DNA of 64,000 nucleotides from CBDCYN01 sp965224205 (GTDB lineage Bacteria; Planctomycetota; Phycisphaerae; Phycisphaerales; Phycisphaeraceae), in NCBI GenBank assembly GCA_965224205.1, contig CBDCYN010000010.1, positions 1-64,000 on the forward strand, in the 5' to 3' direction. Below, piece after piece: positions 33,172-41,399 of the stretch; the stretch's first letter is position 1; every line of letters begins with the position of its first letter. Position numbers and translations under genes: made by a program. A model generated the notes under the pieces. The model had not been told where the DNA came from. It worked only from the letters and a program-made list of their open reading frames with translations, and ran no database searches.

Positions 33172-36100
33172 TCAGTCACTTTTGCGGAACCTCTGTGTAC
33201 CCATGCGGTCCTGTAGGTCCATCGACAGCGTGTTCTGCCTGCGGACTAGAATACCAACTAGTTCGCGAAATTGAATGATCCATCCCTCGTCTACTTGAAT
33301 TTCAGCACGCTGCTCTCGCCACAACTTATCCAAAATATCGGCAATCATCCTCGTCAGTTCTTCGTCCCTCCACCAATACTCGTCCGCATCTCTGGCTACG
33401 GTGAGTATCCATTCCATGGCCTTCAATCTCAAGGGAGCGGCACATGGTTTTATCAACCAGTGCAAGAATGCTCTGGCGATCCGCTCATCATTGATGTTGG
33501 GTCGCAGCCATACTTCGAAACAGCCTGCCATCATATTGATGATGACGTTATCTTCATCCTGCCAGATGAATGCAACATTATGATCGATTCCGTGTAGATG
33601 TAGCCAGAAATCGTCCCAGTGAGGCCAGCATTTATCCCGTTCCGCCCAGATTGAGTTTCGGGCGTCGTCAAACATCGTTTTCCAGCGAACCACGAAATGA
33701 TGTGCCTCACCCATCTGTGGACCATAAACCAACCAGCTTGACAGAAATGCTTCGATCCACTTGTGAGCTGGAGGTCCCCAGTTGAAAATCTCTCTCCAAA
33801 TCCAGCCCGGATCTTCATCATCATTCAATTCACTTGCAAGTTGTGCAAATCGATCCGCGAACCAGTGATCATGCTTGTAAAGTCGTTGCGCCTCGCTATC
33901 AACGCTGACTACCAAGCTCCCGTCGGGCTCCCTCAAGCACTGCGATGACGCGATGCAGTGGACGGCTTGTCGCCAGAATGCCAACCATTTTTCACGCTCC
34001 TCTCTAGTTGCTGCTTCCTTCAAGCGCAAAATATTACTAAACGCGGCCGCAATGACTTGAAGGTCAATTGCCGGTCGGACTGCTTTGCCCCGGGCCTCAA
34101 TCTTTCTCCTGCTAATGATTGAAGAGCAGACGTGGGCGTCATACTCCATGCCGGATGCCGAGGCGTCATGCCCCCATTCTCCCCATGTTTCACTGATTGA
34201 TCCGTCTACAAACTGCTTTCCTTCAACTCTTTGCCATCCATTAACTACATCTTCTGGCCACTCTTCACCGAACCGGATAGTCTTGTTGATCTCATCTCGC
34301 TTCACGGCCCATTGGAGGATTAGTGTCACGAGCCTATCAAAATCTCTGCCGAGCCGTTTCCGCTGTTGATACGCTCGATGCATCAACAGAGTAACGGCCG
34401 AGTAGTGGCGAGCCGTTACTCGCTGAGCGATGGCGCAACGGAGATGGGCTTCGTTTGGTGAACTCGCCCAGAAGGGTACCACTGCCTCTGCAGCGAAATC
34501 TTCCCAGGAAAGGCCACTCTCGTCGTATTCGGTCCAGACATGACCATAGTCAGGAGGAAATTCGAGCAATTTCAAGAGGGTCTTACGACACCACCGCAGT
34601 CTCTCCGGCTTGATAGAAAGCCAATCCCAATGACGGTGTGCCAGGACCGCGATGCCCGCCAAGACGGCTGTTGGGAGTCGGTGATCTTCTGATTGTTTCA
34701 GATCATTGCCCGCTACAAGCTCTTGTACGCCCGCAAAGAACGTTCCTATGGCATCCCCTCTCAGCCGATCTTCGTTCCGGAGTAGACGCCGACTCTCCAA
34801 TATCATGTGTACAGGCGCTACCGATCTCAATGATGCTTCGGCTTCTTGCACCTTTGCCGCTATCTCGGCCGGTGCACAGAATCTGAACGCCTTATTGCTC
34901 TGATCGTCCACGATCGGTTCCCAGTTCATGAAGTCGAATTGGGCACAGAGCAGGTCAAGGTTCTCACGATTAGGATGATCTTCTGACAGCACGCAACGTT
35001 CGCGATCCCAGTCCGACCTGAACACCTCGAATTCTTGGCGATGAGCCTCTTCCCCAAGGAATATCCTAAGCGCAATGTCGTGTACTGAGACCTTTCGGTG
35101 CGGCATCTCCTCCCAATCACGAATCTGTTTCTTTATGCTGTCTGGCAGGGGTATAAGGTTGGTCAGGTCGATTCGGAACAGGCTTGGCGCCAAAGCGTGC
35201 CGCTCCCATTGATATAGCTTTTCACAACTGAGTAAACATCTGAGCACACCTCTGAACAACGCAGGTTTGAAGCGGCCAATCTCCCAGAGCATTGCGATCA
35301 ATGCCGCTGAGTTCGTTTGCTCGATGATCGAAAGCAGCAGATGTGAAACATCTTCGTCGGCCTCGAGTTGAGTGTAAAACCAGTTCTCCAACGCCATGAG
35401 AGCCACAACCACGGGGTCCGGTGCCCCCGTTCCGTGGTACCAGCCGCAAACCTGACCGTCACCGACATAATTACGCCACTGACCGCCCACCATCATACGA
35501 ATAGCTGGCGGCGTTGTATTAGGTGAAGATACAGCTTCCACCCAGCGTGCCGTGGCAAAGTCGACGAGCCGGAGGATGCAGTCCACCGCTTCATCGGGCG
35601 CTATTTGCAGGAAAGCCCAAAACGGGCCTTTGCTGGGCATTGCTGGGTTGAACTGTGGCAGAAAATCAAGCCCAAAGTCCTCGTGGGTCATCCGATGGTT
35701 TATCCTTGACCCGTCATGGGGATTCCTGTGCCTGATCAGGCAGGCCAGGATGACCTCGGACGCTACCGCTGGTCTTGCTTTCATTAAGCTCATCATCGAA
35801 GTATTGAAGAGGCATGTTCTTTGGAACACCTCGTCAACTCGATAATGTGGACCATCAGGCCACGGATCGGGTTGTAGACGTTCGGTCTTGACGGAAATTG
35901 CCGAGTGTAGCTTCACGGGGGTACCGGGTGCCACGTAATCTCCAGCCTTGCCAGATTCGATATCGTCCGTCAACTTGCGAGCACATGCGCGTAGACATAT
36001 GTCAGCCACCTCATCAGGCATCTCTTTCGCTGCTGCCAAAACAGCCTCGTAGCGTTTCCCATCGTCCTTGTCTTGGCGGTATCCGTGGTCCAGTCGATTC

Positions 36101-38448
36101 CGCCACACCTTTTCACCGACGGTCAAGGCTACTTCGGCGGCCTCGTTACGAAACGGCCAATGTTCTCCGCCGTAACGCAACCAAATCGTTGCGATCTCAG
36201 CCACTTCCAAGGACGTTATCCCGACGACTTCATCCTTATGAGTATGAAGAAAGGCCAACACACCGTACCAGTACGGCCACAGGGGTCTACGCAAATTGGC
36301 ACGGAGCCAGCCCATGTTTTGCTGATTCGATCTCTCTCCGATTAACAAAGCTATGGGGTCTGGGTATGTGGCAACGTGCAGAAATCGTCGAAGTAGTCGT
36401 TTCAACGTGTTCCCTGTTGAAGCTAAGAGAGAGGTCCGAAGTCTTTCAAGCAGTACTTGGCTGTTCGCCGCCATAACAGCCGAGTCGAGCAGAAGATCGG
36501 CAATGAGTGGATGGTCGGCTCGAGCTTGCGACCAACGCTCAACCCCATTTTCACCCTCAATCAGCCGGAGCCCGTAGAGGCGGATGGCCTTATGCCATTG
36601 TGGATTCAAATGACGTGACTGTAAGAACTCATCCAGCTCCTGTTCACGGCTGAGTAAGACACGCTGTCTACACCAATCGCTAATAAGATCGTGATCGAAC
36701 ACAATCTGATCCGAGGATGATTGCTTGCATACGCCGTCATGTTGCAGTTGTCGAATCAATTTAGCCTTCGAAACGCCTAACTCCGTTAGTGGCGTCTCGT
36801 GCTTTCCATGATCTGCCTGTTGCTCCGCAAGCTGCTGTAGCATCGTCGCACGGGCTGGCCCGTCGACCGAAGCATTGACAACGGAATCCCAAAACCAATC
36901 GATCACATTCGATTCACCGACCCACGAAGCGCTGTTAGCAGAAGACATCGACCTTGAGTACGATGCAAGAAGATCCAGCACCTTAGGCCGCGTCACGACA
37001 TCGCTTAGGTGCGGCCGTACAAGAACCTGGTGGAGATTTGGAAATGCTTCTCGCACCTTGGCTACGTCGTCACTTGAAAGAGGTGGGAGCTGAACCACAC
37101 GTAGCAAGCCGGGGTCGATCCCGATGTGGGTTAGTCGAGCTTGGGCGAAATCCCATCGTTCTGATTGGCACGACATCAGCAAAAGCCAAGGGCTTGTTGG
37201 TCGACCCGCATTCATGGCGTCGAGCAGCTGTTTAACTCGGACAAATTCGTTGTCAGCCGTAATTCGCTCAATCCCATCCAACACGACAACCCCCGAAGCG
37301 GACGGCGAGTGGCGGATAACGTCAGCAAGTGAATGTTGCAGCTGTAAACGACTTGTAAGGCTGTCAAGACAGCCTGTGGTCGTAAATTCGTCCGAAGTGA
37401 ACCAAATCACTGGTAGTCCATCCCCTGCACGGGTCGCCGCCAACTTGCAAACGACCGATTTACCACTACCAGAGGGACCGACGACGACACACGCCCTTTG
37501 CCCATGGAGTACCGCGACCACTCCATTCACATGATCTTTTCGAGCAAGGGTCACTTTGCCCCCGATCGTATCCACGATGCCTTGCAGAGATTCCTTACCC
37601 CAATGGGTCAACTTGCGGAAGTCCTCCGCAAAATCAGGTAACGCCGTCAGCGTAAACTTTCCTCTGACTGCACCAAGCAATTTGTCTCGATCTAGATATC
37701 CTCCCGCCTCGTTTTCTCGGCGGACCTCGCCAAGAATGGCTTGCCAGAGAAGTGCCGCGTCCTCAGCGTCCCCAGATGCTACTAAAAGCTGGAGCATCAA
37801 TACGCTGTATGCTTCGTCACGCGAAGAGTGAAGGGCAAAATCAAGTTCTAACACCAATAGGTGCTTGAGCAGGCGTGCCGTCATCTCGTCTGTGGCCGAA
37901 TACTTCTCTACCAACGGATCAGGGCATCTAAAGCTTTGGAACAGGTCCCGTACCACCTGCGACGTATAGCCCTTCACATCCTCGTCCGTACTCGTCAGTC
38001 TCCTGGCGAGTGCGGTTGGTTCTTGTCGAAACGCCTTGGGTAAAAGGTCACCGAGCAAGGGTGCTCTCGGTGGGTCTGGTAGAGAGGCCACCGTCAAGCC
38101 CAATACATCCTGGTCTACCTTGAATCGGTCAGTTCCTTCGCCAAGGAACATCTCCCATGCGGCTTGGACAAATTCTTTCGGGGCCGCCGATTGGCTGAAC
38201 TGGGAGTTGCTCTTCACCGAAAGTGAACATTTCCACTGTTGGTCTCCGTCCTCGAACGTCAGCACAATGTCATCGAGATGGTAACCATCCACACGCTTCT
38301 GAAACTCGATCTTCACTACGCGACCGGTGCGAGGGAAAAGAGGTTGCCCTCCTAGCAACATCCACATGGCGAAATGAGCGCCCACTTTGTCTTCGAACCC
38401 AAAGCCGGCTCCACTCGTTTGTTTGGTTGTTGCGGTATGCTTCGCCAA
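33172..38448 (-). CDS. giant STAND-type NTPase with nuclease-like N-terminus, probable anti-phage protein
   Basis: A 1758-residue protein. Residues ~12-125 resemble a PD-(D/E)XK nuclease of the kind at the head of Cap4/DUF4297 or Avs proteins: GFGFEDKVGAHFAM, HLDDIVLTF (D59, D60) and CSLSVKS (K79). The P-loop GPSGSGKS is at 324-331, with a Walker B-like VVVLDGIERI near 387-396. About 1200 further residues are helical, as in repeat-type sensor domains. This effector-NTPase-sensor layout and length match Avs/STAND defence proteins. That it detects phage is inferred from architecture; no partner gene is present. It lies 48 bases after the recombinase gene on the same strand and is probably its cargo. 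Confidence 0.7.
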   Translation of the reverse strand: MAKHTATTKQTSGAGFGFEDKVGAHFAMWMLLGGQPLFPRTGRVVKIEFQKRVDGYHLDDIVLTFEDGDQQWKCSLSVKSNSQFSQSAAPKEFVQAAWEMFLGEGTDRFKVDQDVLGLTVASLPDPPRAPLLGDLLPKAFRQEPTALARRLTSTDEDVKGYTSQVVRDLFQSFRCPDPLVEKYSATDEMTARLLKHLLVLELDFALHSSRDEAYSVLMLQLLVASGDAEDAALLWQAILGEVRRENEAGGYLDRDKLLGAVRGKFTLTALPDFAEDFRKLTHWGKESLQGIVDTIGGKVTLARKDHVNGVVAVLHGQRACVVVGPSGSGKSVVCKLAATRAGDGLPVIWFTSDEFTTTGCLDSLTSRLQLQHSLADVIRHSPSASGVVVLDGIERITADNEFVRVKQLLDAMNAGRPTSPWLLLMSCQSERWDFAQARLTHIGIDPGLLRVVQLPPLSSDDVAKVREAFPNLHQVLVRPHLSDVVTRPKVLDLLASYSRSMSSANSASWVGESNVIDWFWDSVVNASVDGPARATMLQQLAEQQADHGKHETPLTELGVSKAKLIRQLQHDGVCKQSSSDQIVFDHDLISDWCRQRVLLSREQELDEFLQSRHLNPQWHKAIRLYGLRLIEGENGVERWSQARADHPLIADLLLDSAVMAANSQVLLERLRTSLLASTGNTLKRLLRRFLHVATYPDPIALLIGERSNQQNMGWLRANLRRPLWPYWYGVLAFLHTHKDEVVGITSLEVAEIATIWLRYGGEHWPFRNEAAEVALTVGEKVWRNRLDHGYRQDKDDGKRYEAVLAAAKEMPDEVADICLRACARKLTDDIESGKAGDYVAPGTPVKLHSAISVKTERLQPDPWPDGPHYRVDEVFQRTCLFNTSMMSLMKARPAVASEVILACLIRHRNPHDGSRINHRMTHEDFGLDFLPQFNPAMPSKGPFWAFLQIAPDEAVDCILRLVDFATARWVEAVSSPNTTPPAIRMMVGGQWRNYVGDGQVCGWYHGTGAPDPVVVALMALENWFYTQLEADEDVSHLLLSIIEQTNSAALIAMLWEIGRFKPALFRGVLRCLLSCEKLYQWERHALAPSLFRIDLTNLIPLPDSIKKQIRDWEEMPHRKVSVHDIALRIFLGEEAHRQEFEVFRSDWDRERCVLSEDHPNRENLDLLCAQFDFMNWEPIVDDQSNKAFRFCAPAEIAAKVQEAEASLRSVAPVHMILESRRLLRNEDRLRGDAIGTFFAGVQELVAGNDLKQSEDHRLPTAVLAGIAVLAHRHWDWLSIKPERLRWCRKTLLKLLEFPPDYGHVWTEYDESGLSWEDFAAEAVVPFWASSPNEAHLRCAIAQRVTARHYSAVTLLMHRAYQQRKRLGRDFDRLVTLILQWAVKRDEINKTIRFGEEWPEDVVNGWQRVEGKQFVDGSISETWGEWGHDASASGMEYDAHVCSSIISRRKIEARGKAVRPAIDLQVIAAAFSNILRLKEAATREEREKWLAFWRQAVHCIASSQCLREPDGSLVVSVDSEAQRLYKHDHWFADRFAQLASELNDDEDPGWIWREIFNWGPPAHKWIEAFLSSWLVYGPQMGEAHHFVVRWKTMFDDARNSIWAERDKCWPHWDDFWLHLHGIDHNVAFIWQDEDNVIINMMAGCFEVWLRPNINDERIARAFLHWLIKPCAAPLRLKAMEWILTVARDADEYWWRDEELTRMIADILDKLWREQRAEIQVDEGWIIQFRELVGILVRRQNTLSMDLQDRMGTQRFRKSD

Positions 38449-38496
38449 CCGACTTCCTAATCCGGATTAGTGCCATTGATTCATTAGTTCGATTAT

Positions 38497-39585
38497 TTAG
38501 AGCGTGATCTGGTCCACCAAGTCCTGGGCCTCCTCATCCTCGGTATGACAGTAGAGACCAGTCGTGCGCGCATCTGCGTGGCCGAGGAACACCTGGATGA
38601 GCTTACGAGGTGTGCCTTTCTTATCGAGTTGCGTTGCTGTGGTCGCCCGAAAGGAGTGAGGAGTGAAGGTGTCGGCGGGCAACCCCGCATCTTTGAGGCG
38701 ACGCTTAACGATCCGAAGGATCTCGTTGCCCGAAATCGTACCTTTGGCTTTGCGTTTGGCCTTGGGGTCCGGTGGCTCATACTCGGTAAGCTGCGGGATG
38801 TACGGCTTGACGCCTTTCGCACGTTTCATCACCGACCGGAAAATAGGCCAGTCATTCGGATCGTGGCCGATGCCTGCGGCGTCGATATACTCCTGGAGGT
38901 AAACCTGTAGCGTATGGTTGGCCTTGACCAGCTGTGCCTTACCGCCTTTCTCGCCGAAGTCCAGCCACCATCGCTCACCGTCGCAATAGTAGTCACTGAG
39001 TTTCAGATGAGCCACTGCACTGGCTCGCCGAGCCGACCAGTGGAGCACGGCTAGGATGGCCCGGTCGCGTTTACCGACAATTGTGGTTGCGTCGATCGAC
39101 GCCAGCAGTTTCTTGACCTGACCCTCTAAGAACCGCGGGGTCTTACCCCGTCCAACCTTAACCTTGGGGCCTTCGACTGACAGGGTGGGGTTGAATGGCA
39201 CCCCGTGGCGTCGTTCCTGGTGCTTGTAGAATTTTCGAAGGGCCGCGAGGTGTTGCTTCTTGGCCGTATCGGCAAGGGGCTGACCATTATCTTTATATAG
39301 ATGGTGGTCAAAATACTCGGCAATCACCGGGGCCGAGACCTGTTGCCAGGTCAGGCCACGCTCGTCGCACCAACTCAGGAATCGGTCCACGTTACGACGG
39401 TAGGCGATCTTGGTGTTCGGGTTGCGGATCGTGGAGGCGAAAAACTCCGCGTAGGCGAAGCAGGCGTAAGGACCCGCATCCACCACGATCGGTGGCGGCT
39501 CGTACTTGACCAGCAAGGACTGGAGTTCGCTGTGGCTGACCGGGAGACTGGACTGGGCGGATACGGGCACGATTTCGGTGGTCAT
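38497..39585 (-). CDS. tyrosine recombinase/integrase
   Basis: A 362-residue site-specific recombinase. The N-terminal SAM-like DNA-binding domain covers about 40-140. The catalytic residues appear as Arg in SARRASAV (near R187), HSFR (H310, R313), GHA (H336) and the nucleophile in TTGLYCH (Y345). Two Lys-rich inserts (GEKGGKAQ; PPDPKAKRKAKG) are unusual. GAGG lies before the ATG. A perfect inverted-repeat site lies 58 bases upstream of the start, and the STAND gene lies directly downstream, suggesting a two-gene mobile defence unit. It is not an IntI: the typical extra IntI motif was not seen. Confidence 0.88.
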   Translation of the reverse strand: MTTEIVPVSAQSSLPVSHSELQSLLVKYEPPPIVVDAGPYACFAYAEFFASTIRNPNTKIAYRRNVDRFLSWCDERGLTWQQVSAPVIAEYFDHHLYKDNGQPLADTAKKQHLAALRKFYKHQERRHGVPFNPTLSVEGPKVKVGRGKTPRFLEGQVKKLLASIDATTIVGKRDRAILAVLHWSARRASAVAHLKLSDYYCDGERWWLDFGEKGGKAQLVKANHTLQVYLQEYIDAAGIGHDPNDWPIFRSVMKRAKGVKPYIPQLTEYEPPDPKAKRKAKGTISGNEILRIVKRRLKDAGLPADTFTPHSFRATTATQLDKKGTPRKLIQVFLGHADARTTGLYCHTEDEEAQDLVDQITL

Positions 39586-39938
39586 GGGCGACCTCTATAT
39601 AAGGATGTTCATTCATCGGGCATACCCCCCTTCTAGCATGAATTTAACGCCGAATAAAAGGGGTTATTCGGCGTTAAAATGTGTCGGTAGGGGAGGCAAT
39701 TACAATCGTTCCGTCGCGTTTATTTCGATACTACCGACTGGATAATCTGGCGCTGGATCGAATGCTCGGAGGAAGACCGTGGTAGCATCAGGGGGTAAAC
39801 CTGTTCTTCTGCGTCGTGAATTGTCGGTACCTAAAGGATATGGCCCAGTTTCCAGCGAATTGTTGCCATACACCATCACATCCCCCCAGTTTTGATATGC
39901 TCCCATTGAACCGAGGGTCGCGATTCGGCAAACCATCT
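39586..39938. other. intergenic region between recombinase and GH130
   Basis: Besides the recombination-site candidate at 39643-39678 there is a GGTAGGGGAGG variant at 39686. A 78-codon minus-strand ORF (39700-39936) with partly plausible composition ends 93 bases before the recombinase and starts just after the GH130 stop. I do not recognise it and rate it at about 0.25 as a gene. Confidence 0.4.
39643..39678. promoter_or_regulatory. candidate crossover site of the tyrosine recombinase
   Basis: Two perfect 15-bp inverted arms, TTTAACGCCGAATAA and TTATTCGGCGTTAAA, flank a six-base asymmetric spacer AAGGGG. This arm-spacer-arm geometry is that of tyrosine-recombinase core sites. The location is 58 bases upstream of the recombinase start. 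The alternative is an autoregulatory operator or a terminator-like hairpin without T-run. Confidence 0.55.
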
Positions 39939-41399
39939 TTACGGTCTCAAGACAGCGAGAAGCTTTTCCAACGAGACGCTTGCGAATGCGGTGGCCTTGT
40001 CGCTCATGGCATAGGGCAGGATGAGTTCGTCGCGGTGGAGCAGTGAGCCGCAGCTATAGACGACGTTCGGCACGTAGCCATCGCGCTCGTTGCCTTCGGG
40101 AGAGAGGAGCGGTTCGCGGAGACGGCCGATGACCTGAGTGGGGTCATGCAGATCCAGAAGGGCGGCGCCGATGCAATATTTGCGCATGGGTCCCACCCCA
40201 TGCGTGATGACCAGCCAACCGGCTTCCGTTTCGATAGGGGAACCACAATTTCCCACCTTGACTGACTCCCACGACTCCGCGGGGCGGAGAAGGATTTGCG
40301 GGTCGCTCCAATAACGCGGGTTGTCTGAAAACATGACGAAGAGGTTTTCATCATCCTGCCGGGAAAGCATAGCGTAACGACCATCAATACGCCGGGGGAA
40401 AAGCGCCATGCCTTTGTTCTGCACGGCGCTACCGTTGAGGGTGAGTACGCGGAAGTGCAGGAAGTCCTGGGTCTCAATGAGCATGGGAAGAATGTCGTGC
40501 CCGTTGTAGGCGGTGTAGGTCGCGTAATACGTGACCGTTCCGTCGTCATCCACGAAACGGACAAAACGGGCGTCTTCGATGCCGTTGCTTTCATTGGAGG
40601 AGACAGGAAAAATGATGCGCTCGCTCAGGGCGAGTCCGGAGGAGAAGCATAGTTCGTAGTTGGAATCGGCCAGCCATTTGATGCACTCGAGTGTGTGTTG
40701 CACATCGTGAGTGGTGGGCAGGCTATCGTGCCGGACGCGTGACACGCTGTTGCCCAGGTCGCTGCGGGTAAAATCATCCGCCAACGGGTCCAGAACCGCC
40801 GTGGCGCAGTCGTTGTCGAAGCCCATCTCATGAAGCTTGATAATGAAGCTTTTTTTCCGGTAGGTGGGGTTGGGAAGCACCTCCGGCACGGTGACAAAAC
40901 GGGAGGCGGGGACGAGGCTGATGTTGCTGTCCGGTGAAATGATGCCTACGCGGAACTCGATGGAGGAGATGTGCCCTTCGCCAGTGGCCCGCAGGCTCAT
41001 GATGAAACGCAGGCCGCCCTCAGGCACATCACTCTGATCGGGATGCGGCACGATGGATGGATTAAACAGGGCTGCGGACTCCAGCGCGTATTCACCGGAG
41101 AAAAGCGCGCCGATGAGCAACTGCCGTGCGGAAGAGAGCGGGCGTTGGGTGAACACATGGGGTTGCACTTTCGCGTAGTGCTCAAGAAGCAGGGATTCGA
41201 TATCGAAATGCCGGGAGTCAAACTCTGCACGCACAGTCTCCAACTCCTGCTCGACCTCCTCCTGCGTCAGGGCAAGGGCACGGCCGATGATGGCGACAAT
41301 GCGCTTTGGGCTGGCGGGGATGAAGGGGCGGATGATCACCCGTGCGCTATCAGGCAGAAGCGTGATCTCATGGCGACGAATTTGGAGGGTGTTCATCAT
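39939..41399 (-). CDS. GH130 family glycoside phosphorylase/hydrolase
   Basis: A 486-residue enzyme of glycoside hydrolase family 130, which phosphorolyses or hydrolyses beta-mannosidic linkages in the cytoplasm. Seen are the five-bladed propeller phrases NGIEDARFVRF (with catalytic-region Asp), TYTAYNG, NKGMALFPRRIDGRYAMLSR, GNCGSPIETEAGWLVITHGVG and a final YVPNVVYSCGSLL. A ~150-residue N-terminal extension (RVIIRPFIPASPKRI) marks a longer GH130 subgroup. The start overlaps the GT4 gene stop by four bases, so the two are coupled. The substrate is not predictable. Confidence 0.85.
   Translation of the reverse strand: MMNTLQIRRHEITLLPDSARVIIRPFIPASPKRIVAIIGRALALTQEEVEQELETVRAEFDSRHFDIESLLLEHYAKVQPHVFTQRPLSSARQLLIGALFSGEYALESAALFNPSIVPHPDQSDVPEGGLRFIMSLRATGEGHISSIEFRVGIISPDSNISLVPASRFVTVPEVLPNPTYRKKSFIIKLHEMGFDNDCATAVLDPLADDFTRSDLGNSVSRVRHDSLPTTHDVQHTLECIKWLADSNYELCFSSGLALSERIIFPVSSNESNGIEDARFVRFVDDDGTVTYYATYTAYNGHDILPMLIETQDFLHFRVLTLNGSAVQNKGMALFPRRIDGRYAMLSRQDDENLFVMFSDNPRYWSDPQILLRPAESWESVKVGNCGSPIETEAGWLVITHGVGPMRKYCIGAALLDLHDPTQVIGRLREPLLSPEGNERDGYVPNVVYSCGSLLHRDELILPYAMSDKATAFASVSLEKLLAVLRP

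Noticed and set aside
39643..39678. Integron attC site
   Set aside because: The arms look partly like RYYYAAC/GTTRRRY, but the right-hand box fails the consensus, there are no unpaired attC features, and the recombinase is not IntI-like.
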